Assembly: GCA_030867875.1 (NCBI GenBank)
Contig: JAOWCC010000019.1
Location: 32,965,976-33,029,975, forward strand
DNA length: 64,000 nt
From: Actinernus sp. WN-2022
Lineage: Eukaryota; Cnidaria; Anthozoa; Actiniaria; Actinernidae
Direction: 5' to 3'
Shown: positions 49,621 to 61,220 of the stretch, one piece after another
Numbering within the stretch: position 1 is the first letter of the stretch
Layout of the letters: each line of letters starts with the position of its first letter
Translations under genes and position numbers: made by a program
The notes under the pieces: model-generated
What the model was told of the DNA's origin: nothing
The model's input: only the letters and a program-made list of their open reading frames with translations
Databases searched by the model: none

Positions 49621-50104
49621 TATGTGTATTTAGAAAAATTGAAAAGGACTTTGAGAAAGTCACTACGCTAAGCAGACCATTGATGATCGGTTTGTGACAC
49701 TTTTTATTACATAACTGTCAGTCAAAATCGGGGCCAATCTTCGCTTGTCGGGGACCGCTATCTGCTTGTCCAGTAATCACCATAATTTATATGGAATACG
49801 TATTACAACCCTACCTCCGAGACAAAGACCAGCTACGGGTTGAAGCTCGAAATGTTTCGGATCGAGAAAATATGCTATGGCATATCTCTTGTTCGTGTTG
49901 TCGCACGGGAAATGTTGCGTCCAACCTCATACCCAGAGGCCTTTGCGTGTTTTGGGTTAGGCGCGTAAGGTCACATGATCTGAATTGGGACAAATGTACA
50001 AGCTAAATCGGTCAATTAGTGAGGACTTCTCGTGTACATGGGAACTTTAGGTAAATGGCCGCCATCTTGAAGTGGGCGTCAAAAAATCGGACTTAAAGGA
50101 GCAC
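49621..50104. other. No gene recognised
   Basis: Short ORFs on both strands at about 49790-50006 overlap a CATACCCAGAGGCCTTTGCG, GGTTAGGCGCG-type repeat common in the window (compare 8536). No family motif. Confidence 0.4.
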
Positions 50105-50360
50105 AGTTAATAAGATGGCGCCTTATACTTTTACCCACAATCCTTTGCGTGCGAAGTTCTTTAAATCCGTTATAAAATCGCGGTAGAGAGGTTTTTTAAA
50201 AATCTTAAAAACAAGCCAGTACAAAGGCAGTTGCCAATCCACTGTTATTTAAAAGAATAGAGGATTTCTACGTGTTATCTTAAAAACAAGCAAGTACAAG
50301 TGCTGTTGCCAATCCACTGTCATTTAAAAGAATAGAGGATTTCTACGTATTATTTTGACC
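50105..50360 (+). repeat. Dispersed repeat R3 with internal 75-bp duplication
   Basis: ATCTTAAAAACAAGC-AGTACAA, GTTGCCAATCCACTGT and ATTTAAAAGAATAGAGGATT occur twice in tandem (about 50200-50272 and 50276-50350). An inverted relative lies at about 56465-56625 (TTGGCAACAGCATTTGTACT, ACCTCTCTACCGTGATTTTA, CGCAAAGGATTGTGGGTAC). Confidence 0.7.
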
Positions 50361-50744
50361 GTGTTAGGTTCGCAAGTGATTGTGGTCAAATGTACAGCCG
50401 CCATATTTTTCGGTGCGGTGGATTGAAACAGAACCTTCAAGTTTCTTTAAAACAAAACTACAAAAATAACACCCTGAGATAGAAGAGAAATACCACCTGA
50501 ATATCCTGCTATGCATTTCATACTTTTTCGATAGACGATGGCAAAGATTAAAGTGGATTACGAAAGCTAATTATATTAAAAACAGTATTGTTCATCTACT
50601 CGAATCTTTGCCATCATTCATCAAAATTGTTTCAAATGTTCTCCAGTCTACCTGGAAAGCATACTCTGCTAATCTGAGTAGTTATTTTTGTCTTTAGTCA
50701 TAATAAGAAAGGTTGGCGCACGAAATCCGCAAGCTGTTATAAGT

Positions 50745-51015
50745 ACCACAGATTTCGTGTTGCATGGGCAAACTACGGCATGTATGTAGGCTTACCGTGA
50801 CCGTACTGTGACGGTGCTGTACCGTAGCCGTGTAATTTTATTGGATCAGAAAAACAATAGGGAAACCATTTCAATGTCACGGCATGCCGTATAGTAACAC
50901 TAATTTGATTGGACCAGGACAAAAACAATAGGGAACCCATTTCAATGCTACGGCATGTCGTACAGTAACCGTGCTGTAAGGCATTGTAGTAACTCTTCCA
51001 CTCTCATGAAATATG
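50745..51015. repeat. AGAGCAGATTTCGTATGAG-family MITE, diverged copy with internal duplication
   Basis: CAGATTTCGTGTTGCATGGG at the left and CACTCTCATGAAATATGCT at the right are degraded termini. ACCATTTCAATGTCACGGCA and CCATTTCAATGCTACGGCAT are the duplicated interior. Confidence 0.6.
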
Positions 51016-51163
51016 CTTTAACGTTACGAGCACTCATCGAGAGGGTTCTCGATCTCTTGTGACCCTAGTTATCATAAGCTAGTAATGAAATACACTTTTA
51101 GATGTTATGTATTTTGCTATATTTTCAAACCAGCAAATGATTACACTGTTACATTAAGTTTCA

Positions 51164-51799
51164 TCATATGTTTAGTCTTCTCATTGATGATATTCGCGTC
51201 ATTCTGAACTGCTTTCCTCTGCGCTGAACCATCCTGTGGTAAGTCGCCACTAAAACATCCATTTCTCTACAAATCCTTTTCTCCCGCACCCTAAGAGAAC
51301 GACAGAACGCATTAGCATCTCTTTTGACTCGTTTTGAGAGTCTCTTCAGCTTTTTTAGTGATACCTCTGTGCCATACTCCATGTCTTTAACAGTTATTTT
51401 CCGTGAAGAAGCCATAGTAAAGTTAAGAAGTCCATCGCTCTGCAAGTTCTCTACAAGTCTACGTATAACGTTGTTAGTTGGTAGGCGTTTAACACCTCGT
51501 TTGGGTAAAGCAGTCTTCTTGCGACACAATGGACAGTGGATGAACTTCGTTCGTTTTGTGATCATCTTCTCCAGGCAAGCCTGGCAAAAACTGTGTAGGC
51601 ACACTGACAAAGATCTTGGCTCTGTAAACAGTTCAAAGCAGACGGGACACCGGAGTTCCTCTTGTAACACTTTCTGTAATCTTTTCGCTGCTGTGGGTTT
51701 GAGTGTTGGAAATCCATTTGTTTTTGTTGTGTAAACCTTGTTTTTTTGTACAGCTGTTTTATTGCACGTTGTCTTCTTTCCTTTCAAATCTCTCTTCAT
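51164..51799 (-). CDS. RING-finger (C3HC4) protein, intronless, TRIM-like N-terminus
   Basis: 211 aa; the ATG is at 51797-51799. After a basic, Thr/Lys-rich leader, a C3HC4 RING spans about residues 51-92: CPVC (51-54), C67, H69, C72, C75, then CPLC (89-92). The tail NNVIRRLVENL is typical after TRIM-type RINGs. The remaining 100 residues are basic and helical (VSLKKLKRLSKRVKRD), with no B-box, NHL or SPRY domain. By family a RING recruits an E2 and transfers ubiquitin; the substrate is unknown. The lack of introns and its position among repeats raise the possibility of a retrocopy, but the frame is fully open, which argues for a live gene. Confidence 0.8.
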   Translation of the reverse strand: MKRDLKGKKTTCNKTAVQKNKVYTTKTNGFPTLKPTAAKRLQKVLQEELRCPVCFELFTEPRSLSVCLHSFCQACLEKMITKRTKFIHCPLCRKKTALPKRGVKRLPTNNVIRRLVENLQSDGLLNFTMASSRKITVKDMEYGTEVSLKKLKRLSKRVKRDANAFCRSLRVREKRICREMDVLVATYHRMVQRRGKQFRMTRISSMRRLNI

Positions 51800-53160
51800 A
51801 CTTGAAGAACACTTGTCAGACTACCCCGCTAAGCTTCGTTATTGGACAGGATTCAAGTCTAACCGATCCATTTTCTCCCACCAGGTTGTGATTGTGACCT
51901 GTGTAGACAGTTCATTGGTTTGATCTAGTTTCAGCGGTATATAAGAAAACGAACATGGCATCTCGCGCGCCATAACCTATTATGACGTACAAAGCGCGCG
52001 TGCCCCGAGAAATTTATCTAGTAGCTCGTTCATTCAAGTCCTGGGTTACACAGACACGGAATATTGGACTGAGCATGGCTTGTCACTCGCTCGCAGACTG
52101 GCTCGCTCACCCTCTTAGAGTTTTTCCGGGTCGTGATAATTTTAGCCATTTTAGTTGGGCCAGAGTCTGGTTGCTATAATCATGGATCGTAAAAAGGCGA
52201 GCGAGCAGAACATTTAACTCTACCGACTCTATCCCCGTGCGAAAAAATGCGGCATAGCTATCGTATTTCATCGGCCAATCACAATAGCAATGGAGCAATT
52301 TTTCGCACGGGGGTAGAGTTCGTTGGACCATTGTGTTACGTTGTGTCACCCGGTAGGGTTACATTTTCTGCTTGAAGAAAACAAAATGGCGTTCTTCGGA
52401 GTTAACGATCCTCCAAAGCCATATGAGCCAAATTGCTGTTAGCGGTAAACTTCATGAATTAAAATCGAGTATCAGTGTAAAGATGAAAATTTGTCACAAT
52501 CCGAATGTGGCCGGATACACTACGGATAGTTTGCTTAGCGTAGTGGTTCAGATGACGTTAGAGATGTATCGTTCGTAGAGGAGGGTGATAGCTCGCGAAA
52601 AGCGGCTGATTTGGTTTAATTGGCATATTAATCACATCGTACATGTATTCCTTCCCTGTGAAGGCAGGAAGCTACTGGATAGGAATTTTCGAGACAAAAT
52701 CGCCCTGAACTGGAGCTGTTTGAAGGCGACATTCTCTTTTATATAGAGGGGAGGGAGGTAAAACTTGGCTGAAATTCGCTGGAAATTGACATATACATAG
52801 CTATATATAAGGAACACAAGAAGACACCCTGTAAGTTTTATTGATTTCTATTCAAGATTTACGTTGTAAATGGAAGACTAAAAAATTCCATATAAATTGT
52901 ACAGATTGTAAGCCTGGGCTACCTGTGTTACAAGCCAAATCGCATGTGTCTTTTGCTACAGTTCTTTGGCGAACCACTACTTAAACATGTAAAACTCAGC
53001 GTTTTTAAGTTGGGTTTTTGCAGACGGAAACCGGCTAATTTGATTTCGACTCTATGCACTTTCAGATACAGTTATTGCATTTTATAATAAAAACTTGTTT
53101 ATGCCGTCCTACTGACGGCACTCCTACCTTGGTTTCTTAAGCCCGGTGTACACGATAACC
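51800..53160. other. Non-coding, foldback at 52197-52318
   Basis: AACTCTA-CGACTCTATCCCCGTGCG-AAAAAATG and TTTTTCGCACGGGGGTAGAGTT form a foldback around a CGGCCAATCACAATAGC loop. Short ORFs are unassigned. No gene recognised. Confidence 0.5.
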
Positions 53161-53476
53161 ATTTTGGGCACGGCACTCCTAATTTGGGCACGGCACTCCT
53201 AATTTGGGCACGGAACTCCTAATTTGGGCACGGAACTCCTAACTTGTCCACGGCACTCCTACCTTGGGCACGGCACTCCTAACTTGTCCACGGCACTCCT
53301 AACTTGTCCACGGCACTCCTACATTGTCCACGACACTCCTACCTTGGGCACGGCACTCCTAACTTGTCCACGGCACTCCTAACTTGTCCACGGCACTCCT
53401 ACATTGTCCACGGCACTCCTACCTTGGGCACGGCACTCCTAACTTGTCCACGGCACTCCTAACATGGCCACGGCAT
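53161..53476 (+). repeat. 20-bp minisatellite, about 16 copies
   Basis: Unit GGCACTCCTAACTTGTCCAC with variants CTAATTTGGGCA, CTACCTTGGGCA and CTACATTGTCCA. The variants themselves alternate in a higher-order pattern from about 53250 onward, which indicates block duplication. Confidence 0.9.
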
Positions 53477-55464
53477 GTAAGGGATTTTTACCCGCTTGCT
53501 TCATGTATCTTCGACGCGACTCACTGAAAACGAAACCCCTCTCCTCGCTTCGGAGTTCTGTCGACGGGTACGCTATAAAAATGAAAATCTTTACCTTTTT
53601 ACCTTTAATACTGGGTAACAAAAATGTGAAGGTGTGATATGTGTTAGATGAATCTATTGTGTAGCTTTGCGACTGGCCTATTTTCTAAAAGTTGTCAGCT
53701 ATTAAAAGTTTTAGCATCACCATGTACTAGATTAGAAATAGTATTGGCCCCAAAATCGACCGTGTGGTACACCACAATCTATTTCCATGGTGTTTGAGTT
53801 AACACCATCAATACATACAAATTGTCAGTCGATTAGTTAGATAACTTTCAAACCACAACTTTACTTTACCAACGACGCCATAATATGGAAGTTTCTGGAG
53901 GAGTATATCATGGTTCACCTTGTCAAATGCTTTAGATATACTAATTTGTGTGTTGAACCCCGCTGTCACTTTTCAAATTGTACATGTAACTATATTGATT
54001 TGACTTTATCGAAGGTAATAGAAGAACATTATTTGTTGATAATCATGTTGATAAGAGGAGAGATCTTGCTCTTTGGAAAATAGTATTAAATTATCTCCGC
54101 GCCAAACTATCAAACTATACGCTCACACGGAGTTCGACTAAACGACTCCAGTGACGCGTGGAGTCGTCAACTTCGCATAATCATCAAGTTACAAAACATA
54201 TGTTGTGAGTTAGTAAACTTCACATCAAAGCACGAGACTAATAAGGAGCACTGGAGGAATTGTGGTAAAAATACAAACGAAGGCGATCACACTTTATTTA
54301 CACTCGCTGTAGGATGGCAATGGTTCTGAAAGTTAAGCATTTTTGGATCAGTAACAACAGATTCTAAGTACGAATAAGGGCCACATTCACGTGAAAATGC
54401 AAAATAAAAGCCGAGTAAAAATATACACACTTTCACGCCCAACCGCGCATCGTTTCTGTGTCCTTGCGCATGACCACAATGCACTACTCTGGCAATGCGC
54501 CAAAAATCCGGCCCCACTACACAAGTTCAAGTTCAAATTTATTTTAGCACTTTCTCACTGATTTACAATAAGGTGGGAGAATATAGTAGGTAGAAGTATA
54601 ACATAATAATAGATAATAAAAGTATATATTTGAGGAAAATCAATTGTGCACAGAAGCCAAAGTAGCGTATAGCTTTCGAGTTGGCTACTGAATAGCACTA
54701 CGCAAATTAGTATTGCTGCCTTGCTCGCTCGCTGCGGCAGCAATTACAGTGTTCGTCATCAACATTACCTATTTGAAAAGTATTTTCTTTTGAAAGGAAT
54801 TTTCTAACAATTGAACATTTGCTAAAACGAAATGCAACCGCTGGTATTTCAAACGTCACCGCCGACCCATCTTCTTTGGTTGTCCCGTTTGAGTCGTTCG
54901 CCGACGGCAGTTTTGACCAAACATAAGAAAAATCCCGTTTATATAGCCTCATTATCGAAACTACTTAGCAGTTCTGCCATGACAGTGCACTAAAGGTACT
55001 TTTAATCCACAGTATTTGCTTGCTGTTTAGGTTTTAATGGTTCGAGTCACCCTTTATTCCCCACTTATGATTCAGTTGTGTTTCCCCCCATCTTAATTGT
55101 TCATGCTATCTTAAAGTACCACCTGCATATCGTTATAATCATAGGTTGTAGTGATCAACAAAACTCTTACAGCTAAAGTGTCCCAAAAGAACAGTTTCTT
55201 TTTGCATACCGCATTTCTACCGAAATCACTAAAACTGTTGGCTGCCCAAAAATAACGATCGATCGTTTGACTACTTTCGACTCGCTCACATGACTATATT
55301 TGGGTTGGTTCAAATGATCACGTGAGCAGATCGAAAGTAGTCGTTATTTTGAGGCTGCACACAGTTTAGTGGTTCGGTAGTATTTGTATCTACCGTACCG
55401 GCGAAAACGATGGCAGCTGTACATTCGACCACAATTCCTTACGAACCTAACACGGTCAAAATAA
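53477..55464. other. No gene recognised
   Basis: No recognisable coding exon or repeat boundary apart from AT-rich spacer. A weak inverted pair GATCGATCGTTTGACTACTTTC / GATCGAAAGTAGTCG near 55256-55342 forms a small foldback. Confidence 0.4.
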
Positions 55465-55645
55465 TATAAACTAATTGCGATTTTAAGACGCCAATACCGA
55501 ATTATTTTGCCGGCCAGTTGGGAGAACATATATTTCGTATTGGGCTGGATGTAGCAGCGACGAAGCCCAATACAAAGAATATATTTTCTCCCAACTGGCC
55601 GGCAATATAATTCGGTATCGTCGTCTCAAAATCGCAATTAGTTTT
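55465..55645. repeat. Foldback repeat with about 75-bp arms
   Basis: CTAATTGCGATTTTAAGACG and TGCCGGCCAGTTGGGAGAA at the left are mirrored by TTCTCCCAACTGGCCGGCA and CGTCTCAAAATCGCAATTAG at the right. The centre CCAATAC..GTATTGG includes ATATTTCGTATTGGGCTGG and CCCAATACAAAGAATAT. Confidence 0.8.
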
Positions 55646-56024
55646 GTATCGCGATTCAACAATTAAGTCTGGAATTGTTAAAAGAAAGAAGAGAATGAAG
55701 CACCAAACTCATGCTGATCGTAATTTCAATTCTCAAAAGGCGCCTAGTATATCCATGGCAACGGTTTCACGGCTTGAGTAGAGAAAACTTTGAAATCTCT
55801 TCAAAGCTTCTACATTCAATTCTTGTCAGATAAACATCAGTTTCAAAAATGATAAGTTATTTCGAATTTAAGGGTTATCTAATTTTAAAAGAAGTGTGTG
55901 TTTTTTCTTTGAAAGAAACCCTTTTTCATTTATTTAAGAACTTTGCTTTGACTTTGAGGCTTTTGCAATTTTACTACTTTGAGACGGTGAAAAAGTTTAC
56001 TTTTAGCGGATAAGAGTGTTAGGT

Positions 56025-56270
56025 TTCTGACGAAAACTACCAACTACCAACCTTACTTTTAGGATTGAAGAATTCTTATCTTGTTATTTACAACGACGAA
56101 AACTACCAACTACCAACCTTACCTTTAGGATTGAAGAATTCTTATCTTGTAATTTACAACGATTTTACTTTTAGCGGATAAGAGTGTTATAATTCTGACG
56201 AAAACTACCAACTACCAACCTTACTTTTAGGATTGAAGAATTCTTATCTTGTTATTTACAACGATTTGAA
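56025..56270 (+). repeat. Tandem triplication, unit about 70-115 bp
   Basis: ACGAAAACTACCAACTACCAACCTTAC, in shorter pieces ACTACCAACTACCAACCTTA and TTTAGGATTGAAGAATTCTT, recurs three times (about 56031, 56095 and 56197). The longer period also includes TTACTTTTAGCGGATAAGAG. Confidence 0.85.
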
Positions 56271-56464
56271 GGTGAAATTGTAGAAATCTTGCCACGACGC
56301 GCTCAATAAATGCTGTTGAACAAACGACTTTTGAACTTGACCGGGAACCCATGTGACTGTGAGGGCTCGCGCAAGAGCCAATCAGAGACTGGTATTCTGA
56401 GACGCCGATACCGTCTTATATTCGCGTCTCAAAAGTAAACAACTGATGATCAGTGAATCGTGAT

Positions 56465-56625
56465 ACTACGTAGAAATCATCTATTCTCTTTAATAACGGT
56501 GGATTGGCAACAGCATTTGTACTTGCTTGTTTTTAAGATTTAAAACCTCTCTACCGTGATTTTATAACGGATTTAATGTTTTTCGCGCGCAAAGGATTGT
56601 GGGTACGAGTGCAAGCCGCCATCGT
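56465..56625 (-). repeat. Dispersed repeat R3, inverted copy
   Basis: Reverse-complement match to 50105-50350: GGTGGATTGGCAACAGCATT, GTACTTGCTTGTTTTTAAGA and CCTCTCTACCGTGATTTTAT. Confidence 0.65.
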
Positions 56626-56695
56626 TTTCGGTACTGTGGATTATTTAAGCAATAGACCACGCATTTCAATGTGTTTACTGGCGAAATAAAGCACG

Positions 56696-56785
56696 CGGGA
56701 TGTTGGGAGAACACAAGAAATGCTTGAAAATCACAAGCCGAAGGCGCGTGATTTTCAAGCATTTCAAGTGTTCTCCCAACATCTC
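56696..56785. repeat. Foldback repeat
   Basis: GGATGTTGGGAGAACACAAG and AAATGCTTGAAAATCAC at the left are mirrored by GTGATTTTCAAGCATTTCAA and GTGTTCTCCCAACATC at the right. Confidence 0.75.
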
Positions 56786-56792
56786 AAGTGCT

Positions 56793-57167
56793 TTAAAGTA
56801 CAAGTAGCGCCATAAAACAACATGAACTCTTTTTGACCCAAATTCTATTTTTTATATACTTCAGTTGTCTAACTTAGTTTTCAGGCAGGAGCAGAAATTA
56901 AACTAGAATAAATACTACCCGAATTGCGCGATTGTTCATCTTTTGATGTCACAATGAAAACCTACGGGATTTTATTGTAGTAGCTTTCTCTAGGGAGCGA
57001 GTTGGATTCATCTTATGACGTCACAGGATTCATGAAAAGTAACCAAAATTAGGGATTAAATGCCAGAAATATTGCAAAATTTGCAAGATTAATACCTTTT
57101 TGTGAGAAACAAACAATAGTACAATATAATTTTTTTGACATGATATTTGCACTTTAAATAGAAATGG
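56793..57167 (+). repeat. Dispersed repeat R2, uninterrupted copy
   Basis: Starts TTTAAAGTACAAGTA and ends TACTTGCAC-type TTTGCACTTTAAA, so the termini are inverted. It contains CATAAAACAACATGAACTC, CTTATGACGTCACAGGATTC and AAGATTAATACCTTTTTGTG. It provides an empty-site comparison for the MITE at 2899-2985. Confidence 0.75.
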
Positions 57168-58255
57168 AGTATAGCCTGAATAATATCAAAGGAAATGGGT
57201 TCTGTAACCTGTAACTTTACATTGCAGGGTATACATGAACACAAATGTCATTTTGAGAAGTGATCCTCAAATCGCCATTGTTTTCAGTTTTGTTTCAATC
57301 ATCTGTTGAACTTTGCTGACAAGCTCACACAAGTTAAAAAAAAATCATTTCAATGGTAGCAAGAATAGTCCAGTAACATCGCTTTTGGTTGATAAAATGA
57401 TCCTTTCAAAACGCTTTGAAGGTGTCCAAGCACGCATAATAGGGTTGTCCACTTGGCTACTGTGCGCTTGATAGAGGGTCAATATCCAAATGTTAGTTAA
57501 ATATTCGGTTATTTTTCAGTTGTCAGTTAACCCCACCTTCGTGTATACAATACAGGTATAACTATTTACACTATCCTTTATCCGTTCAAGTGGCACTAGC
57601 TTCAGAAAAAGACTGTAGATGAAACGTGAACAGAGCACATTCGTCTTCCGCACTAGCCAAGTCTTTTCTAATCATCTTGATCGATTAACACTTCTGAAGG
57701 TATTCTATGATATTTTTGACAATGGATTTCATTCTTGACACAATATATCTTTTAGGAAACGTATTACACTTATCTGTATCTAAACACTTCCGAGGCGGCA
57801 GCTTTTAGCTTTCAGCAGAGAGCTGATCAATTAGGTGCACTTTCACTACTTGATAAACTTGAAACGCTTCCGTTATTTTATAAGTGCTTTTCTGTTAACA
57901 CAATTCTACTCTAACAAGTTCTTGGGGCGATAAAAGAAATTAGAGTGGATTTCATTTGCACGCAAAGAAGATAAATCGGTAAAAAAGTAAAATGGAATCG
58001 GATTGCCGCTTTCACTCAATGAGACTGGATTCCCTGATATTTATTTCTGACAACCAGCCACAGAGTAAGCAAAAAGTAGGGAATAGTAAGACGGCGCGAA
58101 CATAACATGGCAAGGCAACGAAGTTAAATCCATTGTATATGTCAGTAGTCTATTGAGTGAGCTTGTGTGGATAATGCAAGTAGAAGAAGTAGAGATATAA
58201 CGCTTTACCGGTTCATCCATATATAAAGGAAGGAACGCAAATCGACACGATAGCA
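57168..58255. other. No gene recognised
   Basis: AT-rich sequence with no supported coding segment or clear repeat boundary. Confidence 0.4.
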
Positions 58256-58422
58256 ATTCACTCTTTTCACCTGGTGGCCATCTTGGATTCAAATCGAGGC
58301 AATCCTTTGTTTTTGCCAGGTGAGCCTCATTTTGACTATCCCTCACTATGAGGCTGACCTGGCAAAAACAAAGGATTGCCTCGCTTTGAATCCAAGATGG
58401 CCACCAGGTGAAAAGAGTGAAT
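58256..58422. repeat. Foldback repeat with about 75-bp nearly perfect arms
   Basis: ATTCACTCTTTTCACCTGGT, GGCCATCTTGGATTCAAA and GGCAATCCTTTGTTTTTGCC at the left are mirrored by GGCAAAAACAAAGGATTGCC, TTTGAATCCAAGATGGCC and ACCAGGTGAAAAGAGTGAAT at the right. Confidence 0.85.
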
Positions 58423-59439
58423 CACCCTAAGTTCATTGGTGGTTCATTATGCAAGGTTGGTCTACTCGATAGGGTGTGTATACCTTAGGGTTCAATTAGG
58501 GTTCAATTGCGCCTGATAACAGTTCTACTACCAGTACTGCAAACAAACACTGATTTCTAGTTTTGGATTTCCAATGCAACATTATCAGGTATGAACTCTC
58601 ATTGGAGATGTTTAGGCTGTTATAACCTTAAGGATCGTTTTGTTCGTGTTGGCGGCAAGCTATAGATGAGATTACGGTTTTCATGACAGAAATATTGCTC
58701 ATTTTTATTTCTATCCTTTTGTTGTATAGGTACTTCAAAAGAAAGAAAATATTCCTTGTCGGCAAGACTTCAGTCAAAATAATTGAAGGAAAGTCGCGAC
58801 CGGATTAAGCTGGTTGGTAAGAATAGTTGTACTACTTATATAGCAGTTCTACTAATTCGAATTCCAGGTCGCAAAAATGTGTTGTTTGGTTTTGCAAGGC
58901 TCTAGTTTGCTATGACGAAACCGTGAGATAATATTGCACGAGTCTGTAAACAAAAGTAATTATCATTCGACTCTCTCCCATCCCGAATTCGGATTGGTTG
59001 ATTTTCATGCAAATAACGGTCTGAGCATGCGCAGTCGTGATAATTCAATATTTCCAACAAATAACGGTCTCAATTTGCGCACTATTGCCTACTCCGTTTG
59101 GTCAACAAGGCAGATCGATTTGCAGAGCTGTAGGCTGTGTAGGTGACTCAAAGTTCCAGTTTGAAACTCTGTAGGTAATGTTATATTTTGTCGAATGATA
59201 AAACAGTTATTGAACTCGACTATCGCAAAATATCATGATCTGTCCGTGTCTCGCTGTCAGTTCTTGTACTCTGCCTTTGGCATCAGTAAATGACTGATAG
59301 CTCGCCACGAACAAGTCATATATTGATCAGCCTCGTACAATAATTGCTTAGTATTTATCATTGTAACAGGAAACTGATCCCCTTAGCAGATGCTTCGCCC
59401 TCTTTGGGCACGCGCTCTGACTTCAAACTGACCCAATCT
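58423..59439. other. No gene recognised
   Basis: Contains AAATAACGGTCT-GA/CAAATAACGGTCTCAATTTG direct repeats near 58990-59080 and a GCATGCGCAGTC motif. Coding is not supported. Confidence 0.4.
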
Positions 59440-59570
59440 CTAACACAAACTCTAACCGAATCATAAAATGTCCCCTAACCACTTCGAAAACAAGTTCTCA
59501 GGTAAACAACGAGTTTTTTAGGGCTAGGTTCATTGGTTCATAGGTAAACAAGAAGAGAACAAATTAGAAA
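59440..59570 (-). repeat. SINE body, reverse orientation
   Basis: On the minus strand: TTGTTTACCTATGAACC, then CGTTGTTTACCTGAGAACTT and TTATGATTCGGTTAGAG, parallel to the body of the SINE at 15950-16060. No tRNA-like head is seen. Confidence 0.6.
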
Positions 59571-59582
59571 TGAAAGGTTTTC

Positions 59583-59713
59583 AAGTGGATCAAGTAGATC
59601 AAGTGGATCAAGTGGATCAAGTGGATCAAGTGGATCAAGTGGATCAAGTGGATCAAGTGGATCAAGTGGATCAAGTGGTCAAGTGGATCAAGTGGATCAA
59701 GTGGATCAAGTGG
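59583..59713 (+). repeat. 9-bp minisatellite (GTGGATCAA)n
   Basis: About 14 copies of GTGGATCAA with one imperfect unit (GTGGTCAA) near 59675. Because 9 is divisible by 3, open frames exist on both strands with tripeptide repeats; they are not evidence of a gene. Confidence 0.95.
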
Positions 59714-59929
59714 ATAACCTATTATCAAAGCCAACGTGATAACCTCTGTACTAAGCGAACATCCGCTCTCAAAGTATGACAAATTATCATCCCAATGCTT
59801 GATTAATGCCCAGTACTTTAGAAGCCAAGGCCAGTTTGGGTATAGTTCCTAAGGGCAGGAATTGCACAACAGATATCTTTGGGTGGTGACGTTTCAAAGT
59901 ACGAGCACTTGACAAGAAACTCATAAAAA

Positions 59930-60700
59930 CTCGATTGCCGACTAAATCAGTCGGAATTCTTGCGAAATTAAAGTCACTTCATTCATCTCCAACCTCTTCT
60001 AACTATTTACCGTTATTTGACCTTTACCCTATTTGAGTTATGATATTTGTGCGTGGGGTCAGAGTTCCCAAATACATTTGAATAAGTTACTTGTCCTACA
60101 AAAACGAGCACTCCGTCTAATATATTTTGGAAAATCAAGAAACCATGCAATTACTTTCTTCTTACGGTCTAAAACTCTTCCATTATCATTTTTGTTTTTT
60201 GAACATACTTGTAAACTTATGCATGACATACATAATCAGCTAGCTCCTATAAACTCCTATAAATCTCTTTTAAAAAAGCAGTAAAATTCATACATACAGG
60301 ACTCGAGTAACAACAAATGATAACTTTTTTATTGGCGGAATCAGGCTAAAGACCTGATAAACTGGGAAAATCTTTCTCAAGCATTGATGCATATATCTGG
60401 AATAGTCTACTCTTATCTCTTAGATCACTCTAAACTAAAAATCAGAGACACTTCTGAACATTCTGCAAAATGGTGATACCTATCTTGAAGTCCCAGAAAT
60501 ATTTCCTTTATATGATAATTATGTTATGATATGTAAAATTCCTGTTATTACTTTTATTCTCCAACACTAGACCTATATTTTACTCATGTTACCGTACTTA
60601 ATATTAATATCAGACAGCATCTAGATGCTTATGTAACATTTACTGATTTATACTTGATTATTTTCTTTTTGTGTGTCATTGCCTCCCGCCTCGAATAGTT
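59930..60700 (+). mobile_element. Non-LTR retrotransposon remnant (CR1/L2-like RT C-terminus)
   Basis: The open stretch 60033-60284 encodes ICAWGQSSQIHLNKLLVLQK, RALRLIYFGKSRNHAITFFL and FFEHTCKLMHDIHNQLAP, the typical C-terminal block of invertebrate CR1/L2-type reverse transcriptases. Upstream, another frame resembles the preceding RIGILAKLKS-like segment (here VGILAKLKSLHSS). Frame breaks show that it is dead. Confidence 0.75.
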
Positions 60701-61012
60701 TTTTAACTAACTGCGGGTTTGGCAAGTTACTTGTTAAAACATATTGGTATATTAATATTATGCTGGAATAACTTAGTGACGAAAACCGGCTGACGGCTGT
60801 GGGGTCTGGGCTCTGGGCAGGCCGAGAGAAAACTGGGCTGTAGCATCAGGAAAGTTTTGCTGATGCAACCCAGACCTCTTCTGCCGCATCAGAGCGATGT
60901 TTTTCATTCAGAGCGATGGAGAATTACATTGGGCGTCGCTCATGCTTCAATATAACAAGCGTTAAAGGTAAATGTTACTGTAGAAGTAAAAACCTTTTTT
61001 TTATGTCAGCAT

Positions 61013-61095
61013 AATGGTGCATAATAGTGACGCCTTCGAGCATAATAGTGAGATTTTGTTAGCACCGAGCATAAAGCATAATAGTGAAACATTCG
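61013..61095 (+). repeat. Short GCATAATAGTGA repeats
   Basis: GCATAATAGTGA recurs four times between 61017 and 61088, partly in the context TTCGAGCATAATAGTGA. Confidence 0.7.
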
Positions 61096-61220
61096 AGCAT
61101 AATGTAGAAAACCCTACTCACATTAACGTGTCTGATCGGATCGGATCACTCGATGAAAATCCCTTGCTTAGTTGTTATTATAAGTATAATGCTTTTAAAA
61201 GTGGACTATGCCATTCTTAA

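Noticed and set aside
59564..59782. Repeat-peptide ORFs on both strands
   Set aside because: They are products of the 9-bp GTGGATCAA repeat, whose length is a multiple of three.
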